Positions 35,029-61,145 of a stretch of 64,000 bases of DNA are shown here, in pieces. A model generated the notes under the pieces. The model ran no database searches, was not told the DNA's origin, and saw only the letters and a program-made list of their open reading frames with translations. The stretch lies in assembly GCF_035083965.1 (NCBI RefSeq), contig NC_089727.1, positions 18,975,269 to 19,039,268 on the forward strand, read 5' to 3'. A program made the position numbers and the translations under genes. How positions within the stretch are numbered: the stretch's first letter is position 1; every line of letters starts with the position of its first letter. The DNA comes from Branchiostoma lanceolatum. Its lineage: Eukaryota; Chordata; Leptocardii; Amphioxiformes; Branchiostomatidae.

Positions 35029-35642
35029 CATCCAAGGTTTGACCAGGCCTGGTCTGCGGCCAAAATGCCCCCCCCCCCCTCAAAAAAAAATATCCCTTAT
35101 GCGCTTTCCACTTTCCCGGCCCAAAACCCTGTGAAAAGATGCTTTTATTGGTTCAAAATGGTGATTAAACTTTCATTGTTGTTTCTCCGTTATCCACGAA
35201 TGCCACTATTTGCATTTTGCGGCTAAGTATCGGCTACAAAAGTTCCGAATAGTGTGTTCCTTTTTTGATCTTGACGACTCCGCCGGCCACAGTCGCTCAG
35301 GTCAAATGAAATTCAGTTCTCAGTGCGGGTCTCCGTGATGCTGTCATTCCTGCACCTTTCCTTCCATATGCTTCAGATAAAAGCGCAGATACTCCCAGTC
35401 AGATTAGCTCGCTTGGTCTCGCATCAGTTGAAAGAGTGTCGTCCACAGTTAGTCTTGCAACAAGTTCTAATTGGGTCCTTGAAAATCCTTGAACTAGTAG
35501 ACTGTTGCCTCGCTGACGATCCAGGTCGCGAGATTTACCAATGTTGATGTAGGAACACGACCAAAGCTTCTCAGTGTTCCCAGCGCCGTGGCTGCCTGTA
35601 CCTGGCAAAGAGGACAGGGAGTGGAGAGCATATATACACACA

Positions 35643-37283
35643 TAGCCTGTTTACCAGTCTCTACCGAACGGTTTAGTCTGCTATGCACCGATCCGTTTCT
35701 GTCAGTTATGCCTCTCCGTAGACCGAGCTAATTGAGCCAAGTCCGTACAATTACGCAAAACTACGAAAACCACGCTCTCCTTTTTCAGCACTCGGTTCCA
35801 GTGCTGAAAGTGGCTTCAGCACTGGAAAACCAGTGCTGAGTTTAGTTCAGCACTGGAAAACCAGTGCTGAGTTTAGTTCAGCACTGGAAAACCAGTGCTG
35901 AGTTTAGTTCAGCACTGGAAAACCAGTGCTGAGTGGAGTTCAGCACTGGAGAACTCGACGTCAGCACTGGAAACCGAGTGCTGACAAATATTTCGCACTG
36001 GAAAACTAGTGCTGAGATACGTTACGGCGGTGACTTACTTGCGATTTCAAAACGTAGTATTTTTCCGGACTATTCACTGAAATTTATCCATAGCGTATAT
36101 CTATGACAGATTTCAATTTCTATATTACCGGGGTAAAGTGCTCTGACGCTGCTCTAACTATAAATCATCGACGCGACCGACTTTTGAGTAATATTTTCCG
36201 GTGGGCCAGAGGTTAAACTGGTAACTGCAACGTCATTGGAAGATACCATTGTTTGCGGACAAGTTACAAGACACCCGGGAACTCATTTGGCTACCTGAAA
36301 TTACAAATTTTACTTCCCTATTGAATTTCAAAATGTTGAATTTCAAAATACTGATTAGTCAGACCAGAAAGAAAGAAATAAAGTTCTTAATTTGTAACAC
36401 ATCCCTCATACCTATATCTATTATACAATTACACAATGAACAAAATGGCAAAATTGTGTCGGAATAAAGTTGGTCATTGTTTATTCTAAATGAATCACAA
36501 AGTACGTAAGTTCAAGTGACCATGCGGCAATTCTTACGACTATTCTTCTCTCAGCACTGGTAAAAAAAAAACGTTCCAGTGCTGAAAACACTTCAGCACT
36601 CGTTTTCTAGTGCTGAGTTTTTTTAGCACTCGTTTTCCAGTGCTGAGTTTTTTTCAGCACTCGTTTTCCAGTGCTGGGGATTTTTCAGCACTCGTTTTCC
36701 AGTGCTGAATTGTCCCCGAGCACTGGTGCTGAAGGCGTGGTTTTTGTACATCAGCACTCGGTTCCAGTGCTGACGGCGGTTTCAGCACTGGGTAACCAGT
36801 GCTGAATGACCTTTGACATGACCCGTGACCTGGCACCGCCGCTCTGTCGCGCATTCAGCACTGGTAACCGAGTGCCCAACTCCATTCAGCACTGGTAACC
36901 GAGTGCCGAACTCCATTCAGCACTGGAAAACGAGTGCTGAGAAAAGTTTCAGCACTGGAAAACGAGTGCTGAAAGAAACTCAGCACTGGAATACAGCGAT
37001 TCAGCACTGGAAAACGAGTGCTGAACTTTCTTCAGCACTGGAAAACGAGTGCTGAACTTTCTTCAGCACTGGAAAACCAGTGCTGAACTTTCGTCAGCAC
37101 TGGAAAACCAGTGCTGAGGCCGATTCGTCCGTTGATTCAGCACTGGAATACCAGTGCGGAAGGCGTGGTTTTCGTAGACTTGCTACAATTACCCCATGCG
37201 CGGTATTCTCACATGGCGGGCAGGTCACACTCCCTGCGCCGTAGAGATAACGCGGAACGCCCGATGGTATGGTTTCCAGGCTA
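35643..37283. mobile_element. TAGCCTGG-ended element carrying a hairpin array
   Basis: Left end TAGCCTGTTTACCAG, right end GGTTTCCAGGCTA. Both termini resemble those of the element at 38517-39337: the left shares CCAGTCTCTA, the right shares GCCGTAGAGATA and TTCCAGGCTA. Flanking 9-mers (ATACACACA and GCCCACACA) agree at 6 of 9 positions, a possible eroded target duplication. A second inner inverted pair, TACGAAAACCACGC at about 35763 and GCGTGGTTTTCGTA at about 37164, brackets the array. No transposase frame is visible, so it is non-autonomous. Confidence 0.6.
35785..37160. repeat. Array of about 26 palindromic hairpin units at a 31-bp period
   Basis: The unit is a 10-bp stem (TCAGCACTGG) over an AAAA loop closing with its inverse, then about 7 spacer bases. 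Units start at 35785, 35816, 35847, 35878, 35909 and on to about 35993; at 36551, 36593, 36623, 36654 and 36685; at 36751 and 36782; and at 36855, 36886, 36917, 36949, 36980, 37001, 37032, 37063, 37094 and 37137. Many right-hand units have one stem mismatch (GG facing CG). Units 36593-36708 carry the TTTT loop and are the exact reverse complement of those mismatched units, so part of the array is inverted. Between blocks are unique stretches (36016-36550 and 36806-36854). No adjacent cas-like gene exists, so this is not a CRISPR array. Confidence 0.9.
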
Positions 37284-38507
37284 GCCCACACACTAAGTCA
37301 GTTACTAGTAGTCCTCATCTGGGATACGTGTGCCAACTAAGAGATTTGAAAATAGCGACACGGGCGTTGATTGGCTGTTGTTTTCAAACCATATACTATG
37401 TGAATTGCAATTGGCTGACAGTCATGTTTTACAGAGCCCTGCGCAAATAAAGACACAATGAGTTGTGAAATACCACGTGCCCGCCGGTCAAGTCTTTGTT
37501 GTGTAATTATTCAGTGGTTTATTTGAGATGCACGCTTGTACAACAATAAACGTCCGTGTTTACAGGTTAATAGTACGTAGAAATTACTTGTTCGACTCAA
37601 AATTTAGTCAAATAAGTTCGTTTCATTTCAACACAGACCATTACAACATAGACCATTGCAATTGATTTGCCCCCTTCCCGGTACATTTGAAAGCTTAGTT
37701 CACTATGACCATGTCTATGCACCAAAACAACCGGTCATCCTTGTGTATAATGTCCTTGATAATGTGTAGCACTAATACAGTCTTAGACTTGCTCTTGAGT
37801 ATTTCAAATAACGCCAAATGCCTTATATATTCAGCATGAATTGCAAGCTTGGAGAATAATTGCAAGCCACACTCACAAGTTTCATCACATGAGGCCATTA
37901 CATAGGTTGACATAAATGAATACATAAAAATAGATATAGGTTACATCGTCATTGGCGATCGGAGTAGTTCTATCCGTATGAATATTCAATCCGATCCATT
38001 TTTTTGAGTGTGAACGGGGTTTAGATAAATCAAGGAGGTTTGATTAAACCTCCTTGGATAAATTAATTCTCGGGTGTAACAATTATGGTGACGCGACGCC
38101 ATTTTCATGTTTCCTTTGTTTCATGGCTCCTTCTTTTTACCATGCATGCACAACTACACTACTCTAGACAGGACTATAGGAACAAAAGCACGTAACACAA
38201 GTACTAGTATTCTGTGTCTTTTCAACTCCTTCTTTTTACAGGAAAGATTTACAAAAACAGAAAATCAATATGGACGCCGCAAAGACATTCCAATACACAT
38301 CTTACAACATTATGCACAGCTTGTATCTTACAGACGACTCGTGTTTACTTTCTAAATACAATAATTCAAATCATGTCAAATGATCATTTCCCATACGCCG
38401 ATTGGAAACCATATCATCGGGACCTTCCCGGCGTCTCTGCGGCGTTGGGAGTGGTACCCACCACCCAGACAGATTGGCCCGCTCGGGGGTATAGTTCGCT
38501 CCCGCTA
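37284..38507. other. Intergenic, no gene recognised
   Basis: AT-rich sequence between two TAGCCTGG-ended elements; a short hairpin (CAAGGAGGTTTGATTAAACC) lies near 38030-38050. Nothing coding is supported. Confidence 0.4.
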
Positions 38508-38516
38508 CGATGGCGG

Positions 38517-39337
38517 TAGCCTGGTCCCAGTCTCTAGGGTCGGCTTAGTGGTGTTTTACCGGGCCAGCCAGTTTCTGATGGCCTTTCTACCTCTGGCTGC
38601 CATCCTACTATCGCTGCCATCCTACTTCCGCTGCCTTCCTACTTTTCCGCCGCCCCAAGAGACTGGCAGGGTGTCAATACGGGCCTGATTCCAGGCGCAT
38701 CAATCTGATGCGCCCAATGGGAACAGAGCAGACTGATCTAATTATTCCGCTGAGCTTTGATTGGCGAGCCAGGTTGGCGTGCGTTTTCAGCTGTTATCGG
38801 TCTATCTGCTCATTAACATATCCATCATGGCGACCGCTAGCGACGCTGGTGGGCCTGGACAAGCTGTAGAAAATGCGATTTCTAGGGCTTTGCTGTCGTT
38901 TGAAGGCGTAGGCGCTGGGAAACAGACAGACACACTACTGTATATAGCATCGTGCCTGTTATCACCCTTTAGCGTTTCGATGGCTTACGTCTCGTCTGAG
39001 CTTAGAAGCTTAGAAGGCTGGAGCGGCAGTGATCACGTGATTCGATTGCCGGCGCCCGCGGCTCATTAATATTTATAAGATTTACAAGAGGCGCTGATTC
39101 GCCGGTGTGTGCAGCGCCCATGTCCAATCGCGCTGTCAGGCCGCGGAACACCCGAGGCTTCCAGGGCCATAAATCGAGAGGAATTTGTACAGCGTCCGGC
39201 CATACCCTAGGTGCCAAGCTAATTAATCCAAGGCCGTAAACAACACCCCGAGCTGGCTAAGCTGTCTGGGCGGGTGAGGGTCACTCACAGTGCCGTAGAG
39301 ATATCGGGGAGGCACCGAGGGTATGCATTCCAGGCTA
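38517..39337. mobile_element. TAGCCTGG-ended element, 821 bp, with 9-bp target duplication
   Basis: Left end TAGCCTGGTCCCAGTCTCTA, right end GCATTCCAGGCTA. The 9-mer CGATGGCGG flanks both sides (38508-38516 and 39338-39346). It is GC-rich compared with its surroundings and has no transposase frame. Nine-base duplications occur in Mutator-like and Merlin-like transposons; the family is not assigned. Confidence 0.75.
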
Positions 39338-39527
39338 CGATGGCGGCGAAACTAAAGCTAAGAAGACGAGCTATCAGAACGGTTCAATATAGCACACTGG
39401 GTCCAGTTAAACACACCTAAGCCGACACGTAGAGACAAGATACCAGGCAAACCTCCTTGGTACACCATATATGTTACCACAAGAATATCCTTGGTTATCC
39501 ATGCAACTTTTAGAGTACTCTGAAACC

Positions 39528-39754
39528 TAGCCTGGGTGCCAGACCACCGCGCTCCTGGCGCTAATCCTTCGGCCGGGGAAGCAACTCGCGCCGCCGCCAC
39601 AGATAGCAGACGGCCCACTAATTATCGCTAGCGCGATAGAAATCAGGGTTCGGCTGCCAGCGCTCCCGGGTGCCAACTCTATCCCTACTACTAGGTCTTC
39701 CCCGCCCAGAAGGGCTTATCATCGCATCGCGCGAAAGGTCTGGTATCCAGGCTA
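39528..39754. mobile_element. TAGCCTGG-ended element, 227 bp, with 9-bp target duplication
   Basis: Left end TAGCCTGGGTGCCAGACC, right end GGTCTGGTATCCAGGCTA. The 9-mer TCTGAAACC flanks both sides (39519-39527 and 39755-39763). This is the clearest member of the family in the window. Confidence 0.85.
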
Positions 39755-40415
39755 TCTGAAACCCATACTATTGCCAGGGCCTCCACGTACGTACAAAACA
39801 GCTTGTCTGGTGCGCCCCTAACTCTCCTACCCTGGAGAAACCCGACTAGGGACCGGGCTACTAGCGAGTCTCTTCGGCGGTCCGAGACTGTCAGCCCGCC
39901 GGATCTAAATTAACACTACGGAGAGTTGTAGCCCGGGGAGGGGACCGTGCCTTTTACCCGCAAGGACCGGTCAACTCTCGGGATTTTTTAGAACTCCCCC
40001 GGTGAGGTTATACAATTTCTATCGACGGGCTTAGAGCTCTGGGCCGCCGACTGAAAGGGCGCGATAACAGTCTGGATCCCAGCGATCTAAACCGTCATAG
40101 TATCATTCGCATTCGGTAATATTATTTTTAATCCTACTACTACCCAACAGAAATTTATTTAGTCCTTTACAGTCCTAAATTTATTAATGATTGATGCGTG
40201 AGCTAAAGCTTATTGTTATCTACCCGGCAGGGTCACACGCGAGTGTGCAACGGCCTGGGAATCAACGCACAGCTAACTGTGCATGAAAACACAGAATTTT
40301 CCCGGTCGGCACACGCCGGACCCGGAAAACTCTTCACACTTCCTGCCCGCCTCGGTTTTAACGGACGTGCGCAGACTCGGAAAGAACCGGAAACCTGAGC
40401 TTTCACGCAGTGTAA

Positions 40416-40700
40416 TTCGTGTCTTATTTGGCACTTCTCCACCGCTCTTGAGATTGATCCGGTAGCAGTAGTTACAGACGGTGCATTGTGTGCCAGCTGG
40501 CAAAGTGCCAACAAAGTGCAGGGTTCAGGTGCTGTCGTTGCACAGATGGGGGCCTCTGAGGATAGGGTGTAAACTGTAGCAATGAAGTTTTTCTAGTGAC
40601 TGTAACGTCGCTGTTTCTCCAATCCTGTCAGAGCGCCGTTGCAGGGAAGATTCTGCTGTTACCCTTGCCGTTTGCAGACAGCCACTGGTTCGCCCAGGTG
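40416..40700 (+). pseudogene. Truncated UGT first-exon copy with upstream region
   Basis: This stretch matches 61000-61262, the upstream region and first about 39 codons of the UGT gene, at roughly 92% identity by eye. The start codon at 40582 is kept, but one T is missing in the T-run after it, so the frame hits TAG at the fifth codon. A 14-base insertion (GCCTCTGAGGATAG) lies just before the start. Homology ends at GGTTCGCCCAG (about 40698). It is a non-functional partial duplicate 20 kb from its parent on the same strand. Confidence 0.85.
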
Positions 40701-40759
40701 TCATAATCTCTCCCATTAACATTCTAGCACATAACAACGCTAACTCACCTCACATAGTA

Positions 40760-42380
40760 GCCCGATATGTTGAGTGACCAAAACGGTTGATTTTAACATT
40801 ACTGTACGGCGAAACAGTACGGTTGGCACTCCAAGTTCCATACCAATTTTACCGTTCTAAATCTGTGAAGGTCAGATTGGTGACTGAGAACTTCATACCA
40901 GAGTTTTCCAGGCTAAATCTTGTTTTTGACAATATCTAAAGGTCCATACTTTGCACTGTCTGGCCAATTCAAACTGCAAGAAAGGGGCTTCTACAAATCT
41001 TTTAAAGGCTAGAAACATAGGCAAAAAAGTCCAGAATGTGCATCTACGAAAGGTGGAACTTGTATCAGTTTTTTCATCTATAGTGATTCTATGTATGATA
41101 ATTTTTTTTACAATAGATTAATAGGAAACTTTTAGTACATCACTTATTTTATCTGATAAAGATATTTGTGTTTACACTTTTTAATTCCTAAAGTGTCAAA
41201 TGAACTTTTCTGAATGTAATATTGCCTAATCATGCTAAGGATTTTCAAACAACAGACTGTCGTAAGGAAAAGATACCACATTTCTTGTAGTTTTGTCACT
41301 AAAATATTTCTACAATTATTTTACAGTTACATTGCAGTCACTCAACTCCAGAATAAACTCCTTTTTGTAACGCTCGTGTTTTATTAGCATTTGGATGTGT
41401 GCAGAAGCGGTTCAGGCAGTAGAACTTATTTTGTGAGGTCGATAAAACAGAGAAGAAACGGTCTACTACCTTTTCTGCGGTACGGATGCACGGTATCGTT
41501 GGTATGAGTTAAATAAGTGCAATGCCACCAACCCACTTTTTACCTTCGTCAAGAAGGTTATTTTTTATGCTTGTCTATGTGTCTGTTAGTGAACACGATA
41601 AATTGAGGAAGCCGGTATGGATTGTTGTCGTATTTGATGTGTCGGTGTGTATGTGGGAAATCTCAAGATGGTTAGATTTTGGGCGAAGTACTTTGCATAA
41701 TTAACGAGAAAAAGTGTAAAAATGTGTTATATTCTATGCTCAGTATGTGTTCTGGCTGGGACGTGTTGGCGGTGTTGTTTCGAGGGGTCATGGATAAGTG
41801 GTAGGTGTGTGTAGTTGTCATGTAGGAGGCAGGAAACGTAGTTGCTTGGACAAATTGGCTTGTCACTCAGCTCAAGGAGGTTTGCTCAGCTTTAGGCAGT
41901 GGTATGAGAAAGCTAGCACCAGAAAGTGGTGTGGAATTTGGTGGAAGCAGACCAAAGTTGGATATACACTGCCTTACATCAGGAAGAACAATCAGTAGTC
42001 GTGTGTCACAGTATGGGGATAGTACGGTGTTCAGGGTAGATTGAGATATGGCCGGTGAATTTGATTGAGCTGGGAGTAGTAGAGACAGAGAAATATTTAT
42101 GATAAAGCGTTAAAGGCATACACGGGCGTTTATTCTGCGGGATTTGCGTTTTACACGAGGAGCGCTTGTAAGTGCGTATCCTGAGTTGGCCATCATCGGT
42201 TTGTAGCCTTTTATTTATCATCATGCCCTTTATTTCATCCCTCCTTCTTTTCCTGTTTCTTTATTGACTGATCGCGGTGTTGGATCTTCACAATGTAAAA
42301 GTGATCATTGCGTGTGCTGTGACGCCACCTGATCGAATCCCTGTAAACTGCACCTGAGGAGATGAGACCTACTCTCCAAA
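40760..42380. other. Intergenic, no gene recognised
   Basis: No exon with supporting splice sites was found on either strand. Confidence 0.4.
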
Positions 42381-42381
42381 C

Positions 42382-42523
42382 AGGTTGTTGGGGAAGATTG
42401 TGACCTTCTTATCGATATATCATATGCCCCATTTTCCGTTCGCAGGCTCCATCAAACAACGGGCGGAAAACGGGGCATATAATGGATGGTTAATGGATGG
42501 TCATCATCTTCCCCCAACAACCT
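42382..42523. mobile_element. 142-bp fold-back miniature element
   Basis: Left end AGGTTGTTGGGGAAGAT, right end ATCTTCCCCCAACAACCT; an inner pair, ATATGCCCCATTTTCCG and CGGAAAACGGGGCATAT, extends the fold-back. Confidence 0.75.
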
Positions 42524-42658
42524 ATGCTTGGTGAGAGCCTTTTCACAGCAAACGTAGCCATCTTGGTCTTTGAAAACCACATGGTAATTCCATCTACTCA
42601 ACTGGTTTAAGGAACTTCTCCGTTCTGTCAAAAAATCGATTCTTGTCCAGAGCAACAA

Positions 42659-42745
42659 TAGCCTGGTATCTATCATTTTCTGAGTCGATCCGGGGGAAGC
42701 AACTGCAGTTATTCTGAGAATAGGATCCGGATGGATATCAGGCTA
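42659..42745. mobile_element. Short TAGCCTGG-ended element
   Basis: Left end TAGCCTGGTATCTATC, right end GGATATCAGGCTA (one change). No clear target duplication. It lies just downstream of the MOXD1-like gene. Confidence 0.5.
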
Positions 42746-42806
42746 TATGTACAGATATTAAAAGTAAGAGAAAATAGCATTGGATGTAGTTGTAGATTGT
42801 AGGCAA

Positions 42807-42812
42807 TTTATT
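42807..42812 (-). terminator. Polyadenylation signal of the MOXD1-like gene
   Basis: AATAAA on the minus strand, 45 bases after the stop codon at 42857-42859. Confidence 0.65.
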
Positions 42813-42856
42813 GCTGGATAGCTGTGCTTGTACACGACTTTGATGACGTCGTCTCC

Positions 42857-57045
<14,189 letters not shown>

Positions 57046-58616
57046 CTTGACGATTACTTTCACACTTTTCCCCCTCCCGACTAACGCCCGACCTAGTGTT
57101 CTGAAGTTAGAGAGACTGTTATATATATACACAACACCAGCTTCCTGTCACGGGCGCGTTTTACAAAAATAGCTGGATGAGAATTCAACAGGTGGACAGT
57201 TAACACATGCAACGTCATTCGCGTGTATTTACTCGCTTGTATATGGCTGATGAGAAAAGCAAACAAACCGGTATTGTCTCCAGGCGGTGAAGTCTGTAAT
57301 ATCCCCACCTTTTCCCCAGTATATGTACAACTATTTGGTTTATCATATTGACAAGACAAGATGTCCATCTTAATGACCGAATGAAGCTACAATAGAAGCA
57401 TATAGAGCGTCACAGTCCATACAGGTCCAGGTGATGTCATCTACCCGTACGGTCACTGAACCTTGAGGATATGTCCAACTGTCTTGATCTATTTGATTTT
57501 ATATGCGTAAGGCGCAAACAAAAATGGTACCAACGGCAACTCTTGATAATGTTTGATCCGGGCCCTTGAAGTCAGACTAAAAATGTGCCAAGGCTAATTG
57601 AAAATAAAGATAAACGACTTTTAAAGACTAATAATACTATTAGACATGCCATTTCCTGAAAATGGCGCTTTTGAACGTTACTGGGTTGCAGTCGTTCTGG
57701 GCAGGCGTTAAGCCGGAGGTCACGTGTCTGAGAAGAGAAACCCCGCGAGCAAGTTTAAGAACACATCAAACCAACTAGTCCCTACCACAGCATGTACGTC
57801 TAATAAGTACAGACGGGTGTGTTTCCCCATTATAATTAGGCGGTTTACGGGTTATGCGATGTAAACAAACAAATGGGCCCGGGATTGTGCATTGGCGTAT
57901 GGTGAACTTTGTGTGAGTTGAAAGTTCTTCTTGCACCTGGACGATTTCTCACCGGCCGTTTTGGTACTAACCGGTGACAGTCTCCCTAAGACCTGGTCGG
58001 AAGCCCGTGTTGAGCAATCGGGCGTGGTGTAGATTGTTGTGTAACATATTACATAAGCAAGGAGGTAGTTTTCATCTGAAAACTTGATTCTAATCAATTA
58101 TTTTATCCGTACCTTGGACATCCATGGAAGCAATATATAATGAATACTAGTAATTTACCTTACGCAAGACGCGCCCCAATCAATTTTGATTATTATAACA
58201 ATGCATTTTTGAAATATTTGAATACTTTTATCACTATAACACTCACATAAAGCTATATAGGGAAATACGGTTGTTGGGTTTTATTTTCTATCTGGTGCGT
58301 GCAGATTACTCACCTCTTCGAAGATCACAACGTTTTGCCCGTGAGAGAAAATCAGGGTAGTCAGTATTAAAAAAAACCTTTCCAACATCTGCTTGGAGAT
58401 CAGGGAGGCCTTCTGATGATCATAACAGCGCCATTAATTCGTGGTCGGGATGTAACAGCCGTGAGTGCATCTCCATCACTGGGCATGCGTCGGTGGGCTT
58501 TTGAACATCCAGTTAAAGTTATGGACTCCCAAACCTCCTCTCCGTTTCTACTGTGAGGGAAGGTCCAGGTACCGTACGCTGGAGTTTTCCAGGTACAGAA
58601 AACAGATAAAGCCGCC
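57046..58616. other. Intergenic region between divergent genes
   Basis: Lies between the MOXD1-like start (minus) and the NEIL2-like start (plus), so it holds both promoters. A lone end of the CTGCTTGGAGAT element is at 58386-58402. No gene or clear promoter motif is supported. Confidence 0.5.
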
Positions 58617-59836
58617 ATGCCAGAGGGCCCAACCGTGAAGAAATGGGCGACCATGGCGGGGCAGTTCTTGGGAAGGACGGTAGTGACGACGGGAGGAAAC
58701 ACGAGGAAAGTTGACCTGCAGGTTTGTCTCCGTGTGGCTTTGAAATGAAAAATGCGGAATTTGTACTTCAAGTTCAATGTGATCGATAAGGAAGTACGGG
58801 GCAGCTAAGAGTAAAACACTGTCAGACCCCTCGATTCTTAACGATTTATTATGATAGCAAGCAGCAATGTTTCTTTGCTAATAACTGTTTACATTTTGTA
58901 CTTTAAACACTTCAAGACCTTTAAAGATCCATCACTTATTCAGAAATCTATAACATTAATGTATGCATGCATAACTCCAAAACATGAAAGAGCAGCTGCT
59001 ACATGATGCACACATAGTTAAATTTGGTCAATTTTCAACAAATACAATTATGATGTCCACAATCCATGACTTGCTTGACTTATTAATTGATGTGCAATAA
59101 AATTATTATTGTCAGGTGCCAGTCCTCCTCTGCCAGCCTGAGTGGCTTCTGTCCTGCATAGCCTTTCCCATGCTGTCAGCTTGTAGACCAGTGTCTCTTT
59201 TCAACACATCCACATAGGTGAAGGGCGGTCTCCAAGGCCACCTTCGCACATGTGCTGGAGTCCACAGCTCCAAGTTGGACACTAACTTCCTTGTAACTAT
59301 TATATAACCAAGGAGGTTGATATAACATACTATATAACATCTGCTAACATAATTCCACCAGGGTACATGATTCTGCCACCCTAAAAAGATATGTCCAAAC
59401 AGATCTCTAACTCAACATCCCGAAGGTTAATGCACATCCGAATATCCAAACTCTGCATACCTGGGGGTGTTGCACTAGAGATCTCTCAAACCCACTGTTT
59501 TCAAAGTTGTGGATTTATGTAACCCGGTGGATAAATGTTAATGGAGGTTGTATACACTGCACACAACAGACAACATGTATCCTACCTCTCCAATACTTAC
59601 AATGTTCTAATTGTATTCCTCCACAGATGCTACAGGGGTTTTGTTTAGCTGACATCCAGGTTCATGGCAAGCAGGTGTTCATGAAGTTTACAACAGATCC
59701 ATCTGCACAGTCGTCTATCCAAGTCTGGCTGAGGTATCACTTCGGGATGTGGGGAACGCTACGAGTCAATGAGCTGAAGTCTCTCTCTTACTCTGTTCTG
59801 TATCTGTATCTATATAGCCGGTATAACCGCCATTAG
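58617..59836 (+). pseudogene. NEIL2-like: NEIL2-like DNA glycosylase, 5' part only
   Basis: Exon 1 58617-58721 has an ideal start context (GCCGCCATGC) and encodes MPEGPTVKKW, the catalytic N-terminus of Nei/NEIL2 base-excision-repair glycosylases; Pro-2 acts as nucleophile in this family once Met is removed. The donor is GTTTGT. Exon 2 begins at 59627 after TTCCTCCACAG, in phase, with DIQVHGKQVFMKF (the conserved QVHGK of NEIL2, including its lysine) and WLRYHFGMWGTLRVNE. The frame then leaves the family and meets a stop at 59834-59836 (SRYNRH). The H2TH and zinc-finger exons are not found before the UGT gene at 61146. Either the gene is truncated, or the rest was lost by rearrangement, or the later exons lie out of order. 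I favour a truncated gene. Family membership is confident; loss of function is inference. Confidence 0.75.
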
Positions 59837-60999
59837 GCGTAACACACCAGCTTATAGTTGCACCTCACTTTATGGACAGATACAACAATGGGTGCCACCT
59901 GTTATCATGGCCTGGCTGAATGTATATTGTATTACTATACAGCTGTGTTCTGCTAGGCTCTATCACATGCAGCTGGAAACCACATTGTCATCGAAAATGT
60001 GACACAGTGAGAGAACTGAACATCAACCGTAAGAAGATGAGTCCACTAGGACACAATACAATGTGCAAAGAGATATGCTTAGCTATGGAGAGTTCACAAG
60101 GATCATTCATGGTTTGATTCCTGGTACTTTCATTATGTTACTGTTGTAAGTTAACAAATGAAAGCAAGCAAATCAGACTAGTTGAAAAATTCATTAAAAA
60201 AACTTTATTTCTTCAATTCTACCCCCACTCTTCTTTCATGGCCTATGGATATTTTAAAAGCTTACACAATGTACTACTACTTACACAATGTAAACTACCC
60301 TTCTATCTAATCTAGAACAAATAGAATGTACATGAAAGTAGAAACCTCGTCAACCAGAACAAGAGATGTATTTGCTTTAGTAAACTTCCTGTATAAGATA
60401 AGCCACTGGAGGTACTTCAATAAGAGAAACATAAACTTTAGTATGAGTTCATCATAATAAAGCAAATTGAATGATCAATTTCAGAACAATCCAAAGGGAC
60501 AATGGAACAAACTTGTAATAAACTGACTAGTTTTGCACTTTCTATTTTGGAATGTGAGATAGTCGTGTATAGGACAGAGAATTTCTGACAAGCCTGGTTC
60601 CAGACACTGATTTTGATGTACTGCCTATTGCTTTAGTTTAATTAACACAGGACAGCATGAAAGGACATCTACAATACATCTGTTCTAAGTGTTTTAGGCC
60701 AAATACCCTTTGCCCATTCATTTCCTTTATGACAACAGTGGTGAGACAACCATGGTATACCTGTTGTCACTCGAAGGGATTTCATTGAGTGCTAAACCAA
60801 TAGAAAAACATACGGTTTTATGTACAATGTTACTTGTAAAGATCAGGAGGGTACAAAGTGGCATGAACCCGTCGGCAGCCTGAGGGAAGGAGGCTAACGT
60901 GTCATCCGTTCTGATAGCTAAATCGCACGATCTTACTCAATTATATTGATATTACCACATACCATTGTTTTTCTGTCTGTTGAATCATAATTCGTGTCT
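59837..60999. other. Intergenic, no gene recognised
   Basis: Searched by eye for the remaining NEIL2 exons (H2TH and zinc finger) and none seen. AT-rich sequence only. Confidence 0.5.
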
Positions 61000-61145
61000 T
61001 ATTTGGCACTTCTCCACCGTTCTTGAGATTGATCTGGTAGCAGTAGTGAAAGACGGTGCATTGGGTGCCAGCTGGCAAAGTGCCAACAAAGTGCAAGGTT
61101 CATGCAGGCGCTGTCGTTGCACAGAAGGGGGTGTAAATTGCAGCC
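61000..61145 (+). promoter_or_regulatory. Duplicated UGT upstream region
   Basis: About 145 bp directly before the UGT start are kept nearly unchanged in the broken copy at 40416-40581. It is presumably 5' UTR and proximal promoter; no TATA box is obvious. Confidence 0.4.

Noticed and set aside
35785..37160. CRISPR-like array
   Set aside because: Spacers are only about 7 bases and mostly alike, unit orientation switches, there is no cas gene, and the genome is eukaryotic.
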